NCBI RefSeq assembly: GCF_003352835.1 | Contig: NZ_QLVD01000018.1 | Coordinates: 1-57,667, forward strand | DNA: 57,667 nt | Source: Ornithinimicrobium murale | GTDB taxonomy: Bacteria; Actinomycetota; Actinomycetes; Actinomycetales; Dermatophilaceae | Reading direction: 5' to 3' | Part shown: piece after piece, positions 9,664 through 18,279 of the stretch | How positions within the stretch are numbered: position 1 is the stretch's first letter | Layout of the letters: every line of letters starts with the position of its first letter | Notes under the pieces: generated by a model | Told to the model about the DNA's origin: nothing | Databases searched by the model: none | The model's input: only the letters and a program-made list of their open reading frames with translations | Position numbers and translations under genes: made by a program

Positions 9664-10887
9664 ATGCGTCGGGCGAATAGGGAACGTGTCAAAAAGGAGT
9701 TACACGTGTTCTCCGCGGCGGGGTTCGTTTCTCTTTTACTAGTGTCGGGTATGAATCTGTTGACGCCGATACTTCCGTTATACGCTCAGGAGTTCGATGC
9801 GACTAGCACTGAGATTGGCGTGGTAGTTGGGTCCTTCGCCATTGGACGCGTGTTGTTCGACGTGGCAGGGGGAAGTTGGTCTGACCGGTATGGTCCAAGG
9901 AGTATCGCCCTCACGGGATGTTTGGTGACTGCTGGCGGATCCGTCATTGCGGGAGCAACCAATTCTCTGTCGGTGCTTATTGCAGCACGCGCTGTTCAAG
10001 GGGTCGGGTCGGCACTGTATGTCACGTCGGCGATGCTGTTAGTGATTGCCATAGCTCCTAGAGACAAGATCGGGCAGCGAATAAGCCAGTATCAGGGAAT
10101 CTTCATTATTGGGTTAGCCATTGGCCCCATAGTCGGTGGTGTAACAGCTGATGCATTCGGTATGAGAGCGCCGTTCTATGCGTATGCCGGGATTGCTGTT
10201 GTGGGGTTTATTATCGTGGCGATCACGTTCCCATCCCTGAATGAAGTGCCGAGGAATCGTGAGGCGGTACATGCCCGCGGGCCACGGACGTCTAAAAAGG
10301 TGTTGTTACGTAGACTACTCGCGCACCCCGTGTTCATCGCTGCCTTGTTGGTCACTTTTACTGTATCTCTCGTTCGAGCCGGAATCAGGAATACGATTCT
10401 ACCATTATATGCGGGTGATGTGATTGAGATGAGCACCTCATCGATCGGGGCCTTGTTGACTGTGTCTGCGCTCGGTAATCTGTTGGCGCTATGGGGGGCT
10501 GGCAGGTTATTGGATGGGGGGCGGCGCAAGGCAACAACGGTCATCAGTCTATTACTCTCGGGGTGTACCGTGGGCCTTTTCGCGATAACGCAGGAGGAAT
10601 TGTGGCTGTTCGTGCTCGCGGGGATGCTAGGCGCCTTCACTGGGTATGCGACGGCTGCCCCTACCGCAGGAGTGGTCGATGCGGCAGAGGAAGAAGTTCG
10701 GGGGACAGCTGTGGGAGTGCAACGCATGGCAATGGATGTTGGGTTGCTCCTTGGACCGATAGCACTGAGTACCTTGTTACCCACGACCGGGTTCTCGGCC
10801 GTGTTCCTTATTGCGGCTTCGCTCCTAGTCATGGTGGCGTTTGTGGCAATTGCTATTCGAGAGACGAAAGTTCCGGTAATTGCGTGA
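9664..10887 (+). CDS. MFS transporter
   Basis: Membrane protein of 407 residues with about 12 hydrophobic segments. The first cytoplasmic loop has the MFS A-like motif (GGSWSDRYGPRS). A second motif, ARAVQGVGSALYVT, is typical of the drug:proton antiporter branch. It sits 151 bases after the binding-protein gene, on the same strand, and ahead of the oxygenase operon. It may import the substrate or export an intermediate. Codons are AT-richer than in the right half of the window. Confidence 0.8.
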   Translation: MRRANRERVKKELHVFSAAGFVSLLLVSGMNLLTPILPLYAQEFDATSTEIGVVVGSFAIGRVLFDVAGGSWSDRYGPRSIALTGCLVTAGGSVIAGATNSLSVLIAARAVQGVGSALYVTSAMLLVIAIAPRDKIGQRISQYQGIFIIGLAIGPIVGGVTADAFGMRAPFYAYAGIAVVGFIIVAITFPSLNEVPRNREAVHARGPRTSKKVLLRRLLAHPVFIAALLVTFTVSLVRAGIRNTILPLYAGDVIEMSTSSIGALLTVSALGNLLALWGAGRLLDGGRRKATTVISLLLSGCTVGLFAITQEELWLFVLAGMLGAFTGYATAAPTAGVVDAAEEEVRGTAVGVQRMAMDVGLLLGPIALSTLLPTTGFSAVFLIAASLLVMVAFVAIAIRETKVPVIA

Positions 10888-11417
10888 GTATGCCGTCAAC
10901 TTTGACAAGCAGCCAGTGTGAGAGTAGACACGAGGCGGTTGCAGGATGGGTTGCCGGCCTCAGCAAGGCGAACGCCGTCGTCACCTGCCCAGGCCAAGCG
11001 CGCGAGGGGCTGCTCACCGCGTCAAAGGTGGAGCCGCAGACTAATCGTTTCTCCATAGTGCGCCTTCCGCCGGCCACCGCGCTACTTCGAACGGACGGGA
11101 CCAGCGCTGTGCCTCCCGCCTTCGTGCCTCAGGATGTCTCGTTTCCAGCCCGGGCAGTCCGCCCGCCCTTCAGCGTCACACCCATCCAATGGTTCGTGGC
11201 TGGGGTGGCTGCCCACGCTGTTCCTCTTGACCAGTCGGGAACGAAGTGACTACACTGGGAGTCAGCCAGTTGCATATGTAGACCCTATGCGGAGACCACA
11301 AGGGTCTGCTGGCGACTGTTCAGGCCCTGACGGAGTGTGGGGCCCGGGTAGGGCGCATGTTGGCCTTTCGTGACCTGAGCAGTATCACCAAGATCGATGG
11401 AGAACCGGAGCGACACC
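10888..11417. other. intergenic region before the oxygenase operon
   Basis: About 530 bases without a believable gene. A long open frame runs through it from inside the MFS gene, but its translation has no protein-like features. The stretch holds the promoter at 11227-11256 and a leader of about 155 bases that includes GCATATGTAGACC (11272-11284), similar to a sequence before the hydroxyacid dehydrogenase gene. Confidence 0.5.
11227..11256 (+). promoter_or_regulatory. putative promoter of the dehydratase-Rieske operon
   Basis: TTGACC (11227-11232) and TACACT (11251-11256) are 18 bases apart, a reasonable sigma70-type promoter. It faces the operon that begins at 11418. Confidence 0.45.
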
Positions 11418-12410
11418 ATGGAGCACGATGACCTCGCCAAGAAGGTCCCGGCCGGGAGCCTTATGTCTTTTCCGACCACACCCTTCACGCCCAAGGACAG
11501 GGTGGATCTCGACGTGCTGGCGCAGCACGTCGAGATCCAGTTGTCTTACGGGGCTAGGGCCGTCTTCCCTGGTTGTGGTACGGGCGAGATGCAGTCCCTC
11601 TCGCCCGAGGAGCATGTCCGTGTAGTGGCAGCGGTAGTTGACGTGGTGAACGGACGAGTTCCCGTTTTCGCGGGCGTCGGCTTTGGCCTAGCCGCGTCAC
11701 GTCAGATGGTGAGCGTGGCTGCAGAGGCGGGGGCGGACGGCGCGCTGGTATTTCCACCCTACCTCGCTCCCGGGGATGAGAACGCTCTGCTCGACTACTA
11801 CGCGACGATAGCAGCTGCGGCGCCTGTGGACTTTGGTCTAATCATCTATCAGCGGGACGGTCAGTCGCTCCCGCCAGAGGGGCTGAAGCGTTTGGCGCGG
11901 ATCCGAAATGTGGTTGGCCTCAAGGACGGTAACGGCCTGGTGGACGTAATGCAGCAGCAGGTGGCTGCAGTTGAAGGAGCTGAATTCTTGTTCTTCAACG
12001 GTACCCCGACTGCTGAACTATACGCTCCGGCGCTGGCGAGTATCGGCGTTCCGTCATACTCTTCTGCGTTGCTCAATATGATCCCAGAGTTCGCCGCCGC
12101 GTTCAATGCCGCAGCCGCTCGTGGTGATAGCCAAGCCATTCGCCAGTTGACGGATCGCGTGGTGTTGCCATTTACTCTTCTCCGAGACCGTGTGCCAGGC
12201 TATGCGATTTCCCTGGTGAAGGAAGCTGTGCAAATGCGAGGAATACCAGTAGGGAAAGTTAGAGTGCCTCTTCCGGCGCCACGAGAGGAAGACAGAAAGG
12301 ATCTTCAGGCATTCCTTGAAGGAATTGGGCTATTCAGCGATTTGATGCCCTGTCAGAATGCCAATGAACGGGCAGATTGGAGACCAAATGCTTCTGATTC
12401 GAAAATCTGA
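11418..12410 (+). CDS. 5-dehydro-4-deoxyglucarate dehydratase-like protein (DHDPS superfamily)
   Basis: Cytoplasmic Schiff-base lyase of 330 residues. In this family 5-dehydro-4-deoxyglucarate loses water and CO2 to give 2-oxoglutarate semialdehyde. The TIM barrel shows FPTTPFT at the first strand, the GTGEMQSLS substrate loop, IIYQRDG (conserved Tyr) and VVGLKDGNG with the Schiff-base Lys. GTPTAELYAPALASIGVPSY and VPGYAISLVKEA are signatures of the glucarate dehydratase branch rather than DapA. GGAG lies 8 bases before the ATG. It is the first gene of the operon, 32 bases ahead of a matching aldehyde dehydrogenase. Because a Rieske oxygenase follows, the true substrate may differ from glucarate. 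Confidence 0.78.
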   Translation: MEHDDLAKKVPAGSLMSFPTTPFTPKDRVDLDVLAQHVEIQLSYGARAVFPGCGTGEMQSLSPEEHVRVVAAVVDVVNGRVPVFAGVGFGLAASRQMVSVAAEAGADGALVFPPYLAPGDENALLDYYATIAAAAPVDFGLIIYQRDGQSLPPEGLKRLARIRNVVGLKDGNGLVDVMQQQVAAVEGAEFLFFNGTPTAELYAPALASIGVPSYSSALLNMIPEFAAAFNAAAARGDSQAIRQLTDRVVLPFTLLRDRVPGYAISLVKEAVQMRGIPVGKVRVPLPAPREEDRKDLQAFLEGIGLFSDLMPCQNANERADWRPNASDSKI

Positions 12411-12442
12411 CAGCCCGGCTCCCATTTACTCGAGGAGGAAGT

Positions 12443-13822
12443 ATGCGCATGCCTGTTATTAAAAGCAGCAACCCTCATGACCCACTCGATAGTGTCACTG
12501 AGGTCGAGGCCGTGGGAAAAAGGCAACTGGAGCACATGCTCCAGCAAGTCGATGAAGGGGCAAGGTCGTGGCGTCGTAGCAGTGCGCTTGAGCGGCAAAC
12601 GGCCCTATTAGGGATTGCACGAGAGTTCCAGACGCGGACAGAAGAGATTGCGACCCTCGTCGCACGTGAAGTCGGCAAGCCGATCGTCGAAGCACGTGGA
12701 GAAGTGGAGCGTGCCATATCGATCGCCCAGTACTTTGCTCAGGTCGTTCTTTTGGCAGACGGCGAAACCATCCCGGCAACGGATGGGAAAACGTGGTTGT
12801 CCACGCGTCGGCGCCCAGTTGGCGTCGTGGCGGCTATTACGCCATGGAATTTTCCGATTGCTATCCCCGCCTGGAAAGTGTTCCCGGCGCTGGCATTCGG
12901 CAATTCAGTCGTCCTCAAGCCCGCTAGCCAAGCGGTGGGCTGCGCAGAGATGTTTTCTGATATTGTGTTGAAGCACGTGCCGACGGACGTTTTCAACGTG
13001 GCCTACGGGGGCGCTGACGCGGCGAGGCAAATAATTCGGGAATCTAGTGTTGCGGCGGTGACATTTACGGGTTCTACGAATGTCGGCCGGTCGGTCATCG
13101 CTCTAGCTGCCGAGCGATCCGCTCGCGTCCAGGTAGAGATGGGAGGGCAAAACGCCAGCATTGTGCTGGCTGATGCCGATGTAGAGCGTGCAGCAAAGGC
13201 AACAGCGTACGCTGCGATGAGTTACGCAGGCCAAAAGTGTACGGCGACTAGCCGCATCATTGCTGAGCGAGCAGTGATGCCGGAGTTGCGTGAGGCGCTC
13301 TTGGCTGAGGTTTCAAGGCTAGCTGTTGGCGACCCTATGGATGAGGCCACGGTTATAGGTCCCGTAATTAGCGCAGCAGCACTTGATGATGTCCACAGGG
13401 CAGTGTCACTAAGTGGAGGACGAATTCTTATGGGCGGACAGCGCGATGTTGACATGACAGGATTCCATATTAAACCAACTGTGCTTGAGCTGGCGGATCG
13501 GGAGGACATCCTAGCCAGGGAAGAGGTGTTCGGCCCAGTAGTATCGCTAATGGAGGTGTCCGACGGAGATGAGGCCATCGAAGTAGCGAACTCAGTCGGA
13601 TATGGGCTGTCTGCGGCGTTGTTCACGAAGGACCTGAGTGCTGCGATGACGTTCGTTGATCGCGTTGAGGCCGGAATGATCAAGGTGAATGCTCCTACTG
13701 CTGGAGTTGATTTTCACGCACCCTTCGGAGGCGTCAAAGCCTCGAGTTACGGGCCCCGTGAGCAGGGGATGGCAGCGCGTGAATTCTTCACGGAGACCTA
13801 TACGATCTCCGTGACAGCCTGA
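12443..13822 (+). CDS. aldehyde dehydrogenase, 2-oxoglutarate semialdehyde type
   Basis: NAD(P)-dependent dehydrogenase of 459 residues that oxidises an aldehyde to an acid. It has Asn136 in PWNFP, the FTGSTNVG turn, catalytic Glu232 in EMGGQN and nucleophile Cys266 in GQKCTAT. The C-terminal stretch PTAGVDFHAPFGG followed by SSYGPREQG is characteristic of 2-oxoglutarate semialdehyde dehydrogenases. With the dehydratase upstream it would complete conversion to 2-oxoglutarate. A strong GAGGAGG site precedes the ATG. Confidence 0.8.
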   Translation: MRMPVIKSSNPHDPLDSVTEVEAVGKRQLEHMLQQVDEGARSWRRSSALERQTALLGIAREFQTRTEEIATLVAREVGKPIVEARGEVERAISIAQYFAQVVLLADGETIPATDGKTWLSTRRRPVGVVAAITPWNFPIAIPAWKVFPALAFGNSVVLKPASQAVGCAEMFSDIVLKHVPTDVFNVAYGGADAARQIIRESSVAAVTFTGSTNVGRSVIALAAERSARVQVEMGGQNASIVLADADVERAAKATAYAAMSYAGQKCTATSRIIAERAVMPELREALLAEVSRLAVGDPMDEATVIGPVISAAALDDVHRAVSLSGGRILMGGQRDVDMTGFHIKPTVLELADREDILAREEVFGPVVSLMEVSDGDEAIEVANSVGYGLSAALFTKDLSAAMTFVDRVEAGMIKVNAPTAGVDFHAPFGGVKASSYGPREQGMAAREFFTETYTISVTA

Positions 13823-13866
13823 AGCGCAGCTGAGGCTGTGTGTCGACAGAGTTTAAGGAGTAGGTG

Positions 13867-14061
13867 ATGAGGATCCACCTGAACTTAGAGGAATGCCTCG
13901 GCTACGGAAACTGCGTCGTGGAAGCTCCCGACTTGTTTGATCTGGACGAGGATACCAACAAGGCAATAGTTCTTATTGAGAATCCGGACGACGGTCAACT
14001 TGAGGAGGCGCGAGCTGCTGTTCGATCGTGTCCTGCGGCGGCATTGCGGCTGGAGCGATGA
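13867..14061 (+). CDS. [3Fe-4S]-type ferredoxin
   Basis: Electron carrier of 64 residues. Cys10, Cys16 and Cys55 (CLGYGNC and RSCP) ligate one cluster. The usual fourth Cys is replaced (Gly/Tyr at that loop), as in the 3Fe-4S ferredoxins serving actinobacterial P450s and phthalate-type dioxygenases. It should pass electrons from the reductase encoded 3 bases downstream to the Rieske centre of the oxygenase. AAGGAG lies about 10 bases upstream of the ATG. Confidence 0.85.
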   Translation: MRIHLNLEECLGYGNCVVEAPDLFDLDEDTNKAIVLIENPDDGQLEEARAAVRSCPAAALRLER

Positions 14062-14064
14062 TTC

Positions 14065-15366
14065 GTGTCGAGGTCTGAGCGTGTGCTGATAGTCGGCGCA
14101 TCCGTTGCTGGCGTGTCCGTTGCGGAGGAGCTCCGGGAACAAGGGTTCAATGGAGAGATCGTTCTGCTTAGCGATGAAGATTGCGAACCCTACGATCGCC
14201 CGCCTCTGTCCAAGCAGTTTCTCGCCGGTACGTTGCCCGCAGGTCGACAGTCCCTGGCTCTGCGAGATTCAGGCTGGTACGAAAAGAACAATGTTTGCCT
14301 CCGGTTAAGCACCAAGGCGGCGAAGGTGACCACCGACATCCTGGGAGTGCGGACTGCAGACGATGAGCACTTTCCGGCGGATCACGTTGTCATCGCGACA
14401 GGCGCCTCTGCCCGGACGCTGCCCGGGTGGAGTGGACTGCCCGGTGTCCTAGTACTTCGGACCCTCAGGGACGCCGACGTGTTGGCGGCCTGCCTTGAAC
14501 GGGGCCCCGGCCGTCTCGTCGTGCTAGGTGCGGGCTTCATCGGGTTGGAGGTCGCGACTGCGGCCGCAGACGCGGGATGGGTCGTGCAAGTGTTGGAACG
14601 GGCCGATGCCCCGCTTTCGCGAGTGCTACCCCCTGCTCTGGGTCGGCTTTGTGTGGAAGGGGCCGTCGGGCACAACGTTCAGATCGACTACAGCATGGAT
14701 GTCCTGGAACCCGCAGGTGGCGATATCGTGCAGGAAGTGCGACTCCGCGATGGGCGGACGTTTCCCGCGGACCTTATTGTGCTCGGAGTCGGAGTGGTCC
14801 CCAATACGGGATGGCTGGAGGGATCCGGCCTCGAGTGTCATGACGGGGTGGTTTGCGACGGCTCCGGAAGAACCACGGAACCTCGTGTGTGGGCAGTCGG
14901 GGACGTCGCACGCTGGCCAAACTCAGTTACGGAGCAGCACATCCGGGTCGAGCAATGGCAGACAGCGCGCGACCATGGTCGCATAGTCGCTGGGGCTATC
15001 AGCCAGTGTACGAGTACAGAGCCATTGGATCTGCCCGTGTGGGATACGGCTCCCTATTTCTGGTCTGATCTCTTCGGCCGCAAGGTACAACTCTCAGGAC
15101 ATGCCTCTCCGGACATGAATAGTGTCATTACGAGGACTGGTAAGCGTGTCGTCGCTGTTCTTGGGGACGATCGGCTCCGAGCGGTTCTCGCGATCGATCA
15201 CCCAAGAGCGATCGCCGTGGGCCGACGCCTGCTGAGTCGTGGAGCGACGTTCAGCGAGGGTGTCGAGTGGGCAAAGGGCGCGGCCTCGGCCTCGCCGAAG
15301 CCTGCGGGGCGTGTTGCCAACGCTGTTACCCCGGAGACCTTGACGACCCCACCCCAAGCGCTATAG
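14065..15366 (+). CDS. FAD-dependent ferredoxin reductase
   Basis: Flavoprotein of 433 residues that moves electrons from NAD(P)H to the ferredoxin. It has an N-terminal FAD site (VLIVGASVAGVSVAEELRE), EPYDRPPLSK, VIATGA, a second nucleotide site (LVVLGAGFIGLEVA) and WAVGDVARW, followed by a reductase C-terminal domain. The GTG start lies 3 bases after the ferredoxin stop. The last 40 or so residues (Ala/Pro/Thr-rich) extend beyond the usual family end. Confidence 0.88.
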   Translation: MSRSERVLIVGASVAGVSVAEELREQGFNGEIVLLSDEDCEPYDRPPLSKQFLAGTLPAGRQSLALRDSGWYEKNNVCLRLSTKAAKVTTDILGVRTADDEHFPADHVVIATGASARTLPGWSGLPGVLVLRTLRDADVLAACLERGPGRLVVLGAGFIGLEVATAAADAGWVVQVLERADAPLSRVLPPALGRLCVEGAVGHNVQIDYSMDVLEPAGGDIVQEVRLRDGRTFPADLIVLGVGVVPNTGWLEGSGLECHDGVVCDGSGRTTEPRVWAVGDVARWPNSVTEQHIRVEQWQTARDHGRIVAGAISQCTSTEPLDLPVWDTAPYFWSDLFGRKVQLSGHASPDMNSVITRTGKRVVAVLGDDRLRAVLAIDHPRAIAVGRRLLSRGATFSEGVEWAKGAASASPKPAGRVANAVTPETLTTPPQAL

Positions 15367-15419
15367 ACTGTCTTCCATCGGAGACGCCCGTCTCCCCATG
15401 CAACCGAAAGGCGGATGTG

Positions 15420-16805
15420 ATGACCCTGCAGGACATACATAGTCTCGTCGACGTCGAGAATGGCACTGGGAGTCGCGAGATTTTCGTCGACCATGACATC
15501 TACCGTGAAGAGCTGAAACAGGTGTTCGGTCGTGCGTGGCTGTTCATTGGTCACGAAAGCCAAGTACCAAACCCTGACGACTTCTTCGTGAGCCGCATGG
15601 GTGAGGAGTCGGTCATACTCACTCGTGACCGCCAGGGTGAGCTACATGTTCTTCTCAACACTTGTAGGCACCGTGGGATGAAGGTGTGCCGCTACGATGA
15701 GGGCAACACGCGCCTCTTCACGTGTCCCTATCACGCTTGGAGCTACTCTACGGATGGCGAACTCGTGAGTAAGCCAGGCGAACTCGTGGGGGTGCCAGGA
15801 TTCAAGACTCACTATCATGGCCAGCTGGATAAGCAGGAGTGGGGCCTAATCCACGTTGCACAGATGCGGAACTACCGGGGGACCATCTGGGCTACCTGGG
15901 ACCAGAACGCGCCGCCACTTGAAGACTACCTCGGTAGCTTCAGCCTGTGGCTCGATAGTGCACTTAATCACCGCGACGGCCGGGAGGGCGGTTCTGTCGT
16001 ACTCGTTGGCGTGCAGAAATGGCGAACGAAGTGCAATTGGAAGTTTCCCGCGACCAACTTCGTCGGTGATGCTGCGCACGGAGTGAGCCACAAGTCTGTG
16101 AATATGGTCGGCATCAGTCCAAGCGCTTCTGGGCGCAGGGATGAAAGGCCCAAAGATCACTATGCCTTCGGATGGCCGGACCTTGGTCACGGTGGGCTTG
16201 GATTCACCCCCCGACTCGAAGAAGACTGGGTTCAAGGGGATGTATTCACTAAGTATCCTGAAGTTTCCAAGTATTTCGGCGAGGTGTACGCGACGCGCAA
16301 AAAGAACCTAGAGGGGAAAACACACTACCAGGGCAAGGGTACGATCTTCCCCAATATGTCCTTTCATGAAGAGCAGCCCCGAACGATCATAGTGAGTCAC
16401 CCCAACGGCCCGGAGGAAACAGAGTTCTGGCGCTTCTACCTCGTTGATGAGGACGCGCCAGATCACGTTAAAGACACCTTGCGGCACTATTACATGACCT
16501 ATTCTGGTCCTGGTGGAATGACCGAACAGGACGACCTCGAGAATTGGGCGTACGCTACGGAGGCCAGTAAGGGGGCGATTTCGCGACAGTTTCCATACAA
16601 CTATCAGCAGGGGTTGGGGTGGTCGGAGCCGTTTGACGAGTACCCGGGAGCCGTTTGGTGTGGGAATTTGGTCACCGAGCAGAATCAGCTAGTCTGGCTG
16701 AAGAGGTGGTCGGAGTTTATGCAAGGATGGGAATGGGAGTATCTTATGCATGAGAGAGTGCACCCTGATGCCCGCGCCTTTCCTCTCAAGGTGGGCGACA
16801 AGTGA
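15420..16805 (+). CDS. Rieske non-haem iron oxygenase, alpha subunit
   Basis: Catalytic subunit of 461 residues. The Rieske [2Fe-2S] ligands are Cys82/His84 (CRHRG) and Cys102/His105 (CPYHAW). The mononuclear iron site follows NWKFPATNFVGD: Asp217 bridges to the next subunit, His220 and His224 bind iron, and Asp372 in EQDDLEN is the carboxylate ligand. His220 and His224 are three residues apart instead of the four seen in naphthalene dioxygenase. Such enzymes add O2 to an aromatic or unsaturated ring to give a cis-diol, or demethylate or hydroxylate. The start is the ATG that overlaps an upstream ATG-TGA, within 55 bases of the reductase. Substrate unknown. Confidence 0.88.
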   Translation: MTLQDIHSLVDVENGTGSREIFVDHDIYREELKQVFGRAWLFIGHESQVPNPDDFFVSRMGEESVILTRDRQGELHVLLNTCRHRGMKVCRYDEGNTRLFTCPYHAWSYSTDGELVSKPGELVGVPGFKTHYHGQLDKQEWGLIHVAQMRNYRGTIWATWDQNAPPLEDYLGSFSLWLDSALNHRDGREGGSVVLVGVQKWRTKCNWKFPATNFVGDAAHGVSHKSVNMVGISPSASGRRDERPKDHYAFGWPDLGHGGLGFTPRLEEDWVQGDVFTKYPEVSKYFGEVYATRKKNLEGKTHYQGKGTIFPNMSFHEEQPRTIIVSHPNGPEETEFWRFYLVDEDAPDHVKDTLRHYYMTYSGPGGMTEQDDLENWAYATEASKGAISRQFPYNYQQGLGWSEPFDEYPGAVWCGNLVTEQNQLVWLKRWSEFMQGWEWEYLMHERVHPDARAFPLKVGDK

Positions 16806-17350
16806 TGTCTGAAGCTAAACTGAGCTCGCGCGGGACGGCACTCCTCCAAGAAGTGGAACAGTTTCTCTACTCAGAAGCTGAGATGGTAGATGACCGGCAA
16901 TTCCGGGAATGGTTAAATCTGTTCACAGATGACCTGGAGTACCGCGTGCCTATGGCACGGAACGTGCGATCGGACAATATTGACAATGAATACATGGAGG
17001 GTGCGCACGATATCCATTGGATAGACGAAGGAAAGGAAACGCTGACCCAGCGTGTTGAACAAATTCATACCGGCGTACACTGGGCAGAGGAACCTCTGTC
17101 TCGAACAACACACCTTATTTCAAACGTGCGGGTCTCCGAGAGTGTAGCTCTGGGTCTGAAGGATGAGGAGGTGGATGTCCGATATGTATTTCTTACGTAC
17201 CGGCACCGACTGAATGACCAGGAAGACACGGTGGTTGGGCGACGCAGAGACCTACTTCGGCGCGTGGATGGTCAGCTGAAGATCGCTCGCCGAACTATCT
17301 ATCTCAACCAGACGGTCTTCCTGGCACGAAGCCTTAGCCACTTTCTTTGA
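16805..17350 (+). CDS. Rieske oxygenase, beta subunit
   Basis: Small subunit of 181 residues with the SnoaL/NTF2-like fold. Family features are EVEQFLYSEAEMVDDRQFREW near the start split around LNLFTDDLEYRVPM, then SNVRV, then GRRRDLLRR and RTIYLNQTV at the end. It should form an alpha3beta3 hexamer with the alpha subunit. Its ATG shares a base with the alpha stop (TGATG), which indicates coupled translation. Confidence 0.87.
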   Translation: MSEAKLSSRGTALLQEVEQFLYSEAEMVDDRQFREWLNLFTDDLEYRVPMARNVRSDNIDNEYMEGAHDIHWIDEGKETLTQRVEQIHTGVHWAEEPLSRTTHLISNVRVSESVALGLKDEEVDVRYVFLTYRHRLNDQEDTVVGRRRDLLRRVDGQLKIARRTIYLNQTVFLARSLSHFL

Positions 17351-17363
17351 GTCGGGATATAAT

Positions 17364-17570
17364 ATGGGTGAACGATCGCATGAGGATTCCCTACGCTTGG
17401 TAGCTGGAGACCGATTGACGCTGGCAGACGGTTCTGTAGTTGAGATAACTGAGAATCCGCGAGACGGAGTCTGGTTGTTCTGCACCTATCTCTCGTCGCC
17501 GGATGCAGACCTTCAAGGGCGCCGAGACGAAGCGGTCTACACGACCGACGTGACAGGGTTCGCCGACTAG
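17364..17570 (+). CDS. small unknown protein at the end of the oxygenase operon
   Basis: Acidic protein of 68 residues, 13 bases after the beta-subunit gene. The visible pattern is HEDSLRLVAGDRLTLADGSVV, ITENPRDGVWLFCTYL and YTTDVTGFAD, suggesting a small beta-barrel. No signal peptide or membrane segment. The ribosome site is weak, so translation may depend on the upstream gene. Its tight placement suggests an accessory role in the oxygenase, but I know of no function. Confidence 0.55.
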   Translation: MGERSHEDSLRLVAGDRLTLADGSVVEITENPRDGVWLFCTYLSSPDADLQGRRDEAVYTTDVTGFAD

Positions 17571-18279
17571 CGGGTGGGGTGACCTGTCGTCTTGCGATGC
17601 TCCTTTTGCCGGAGCGTGGGTTGAGGTTTCATTAGGACGTGAGCGGCTCCGGGTGCCCGGTCGAATGATCTGGCTATATCAGTGCCGTTTGCCGCTTCGG
17701 TGGAGCGAACGACGACCGTTGGTTTGCCTTCTCCGCGGGTGGACCCTGCTGGTGTCGCGGTGTAGACGGTGTTGGAGTTTATTCCAGCACCTTCAACCAC
17801 CAGGCTTCAGGCGGACATTAACGCAAAAACACCTTAGAGCAGCACCAGTAAGTGGCCCGCCCGCGGCCAGTACGCTCCGCATTTCACCGGCCAGCCACAC
17901 CGACAGGATCGCCTACGACCGCGAAATCTGCCGGCCCGCCGAGCGCGACACCACCCAACCGCACCGTCGATAAGAACACGGGCGAGTTCCACGGCCCCAC
18001 CAGCGTTGGGTGAAACTGTGGGCGAGAAGAGCGACCGAGTATCCCCTGGACTAATCCCCAAGCGGTCTAGACTGACAGACAATAGGATGCATGGGGAGAT
18101 TGGAGGGTTCAGGATCGCTTGGGCCCGCCCCCGGAGTTCAAACTCACATGCCGGACAGGTGGGTTCTCGACCCGCAGGCAGTGATGGACCTCTGGGCAGT
18201 AGCCGTTGACAGGTGGCGACGGCGCACTGCGCCTGCACGTCGTCACGGTAGAGAAGCTAAAACACGGAGGAGAAGTCAC
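17571..18279. other. 708-base region without a clear gene
   Basis: Open frames exist on both strands but none looks like a protein. The stretch separates the oxygenase operon from a more GC-rich aldehyde dehydrogenase gene. It may be the scar of a rearrangement or a decayed insertion sequence. I found no inverted repeats or recognisable transposase motif. Confidence 0.4.

Noticed and set aside
10491..11249. Long open frame on the plus strand running out of the MFS gene
   Set aside because: It overlaps the MFS gene in another frame, lacks a ribosome site, and its Cys/Arg/Gly-rich translation matches no protein pattern.
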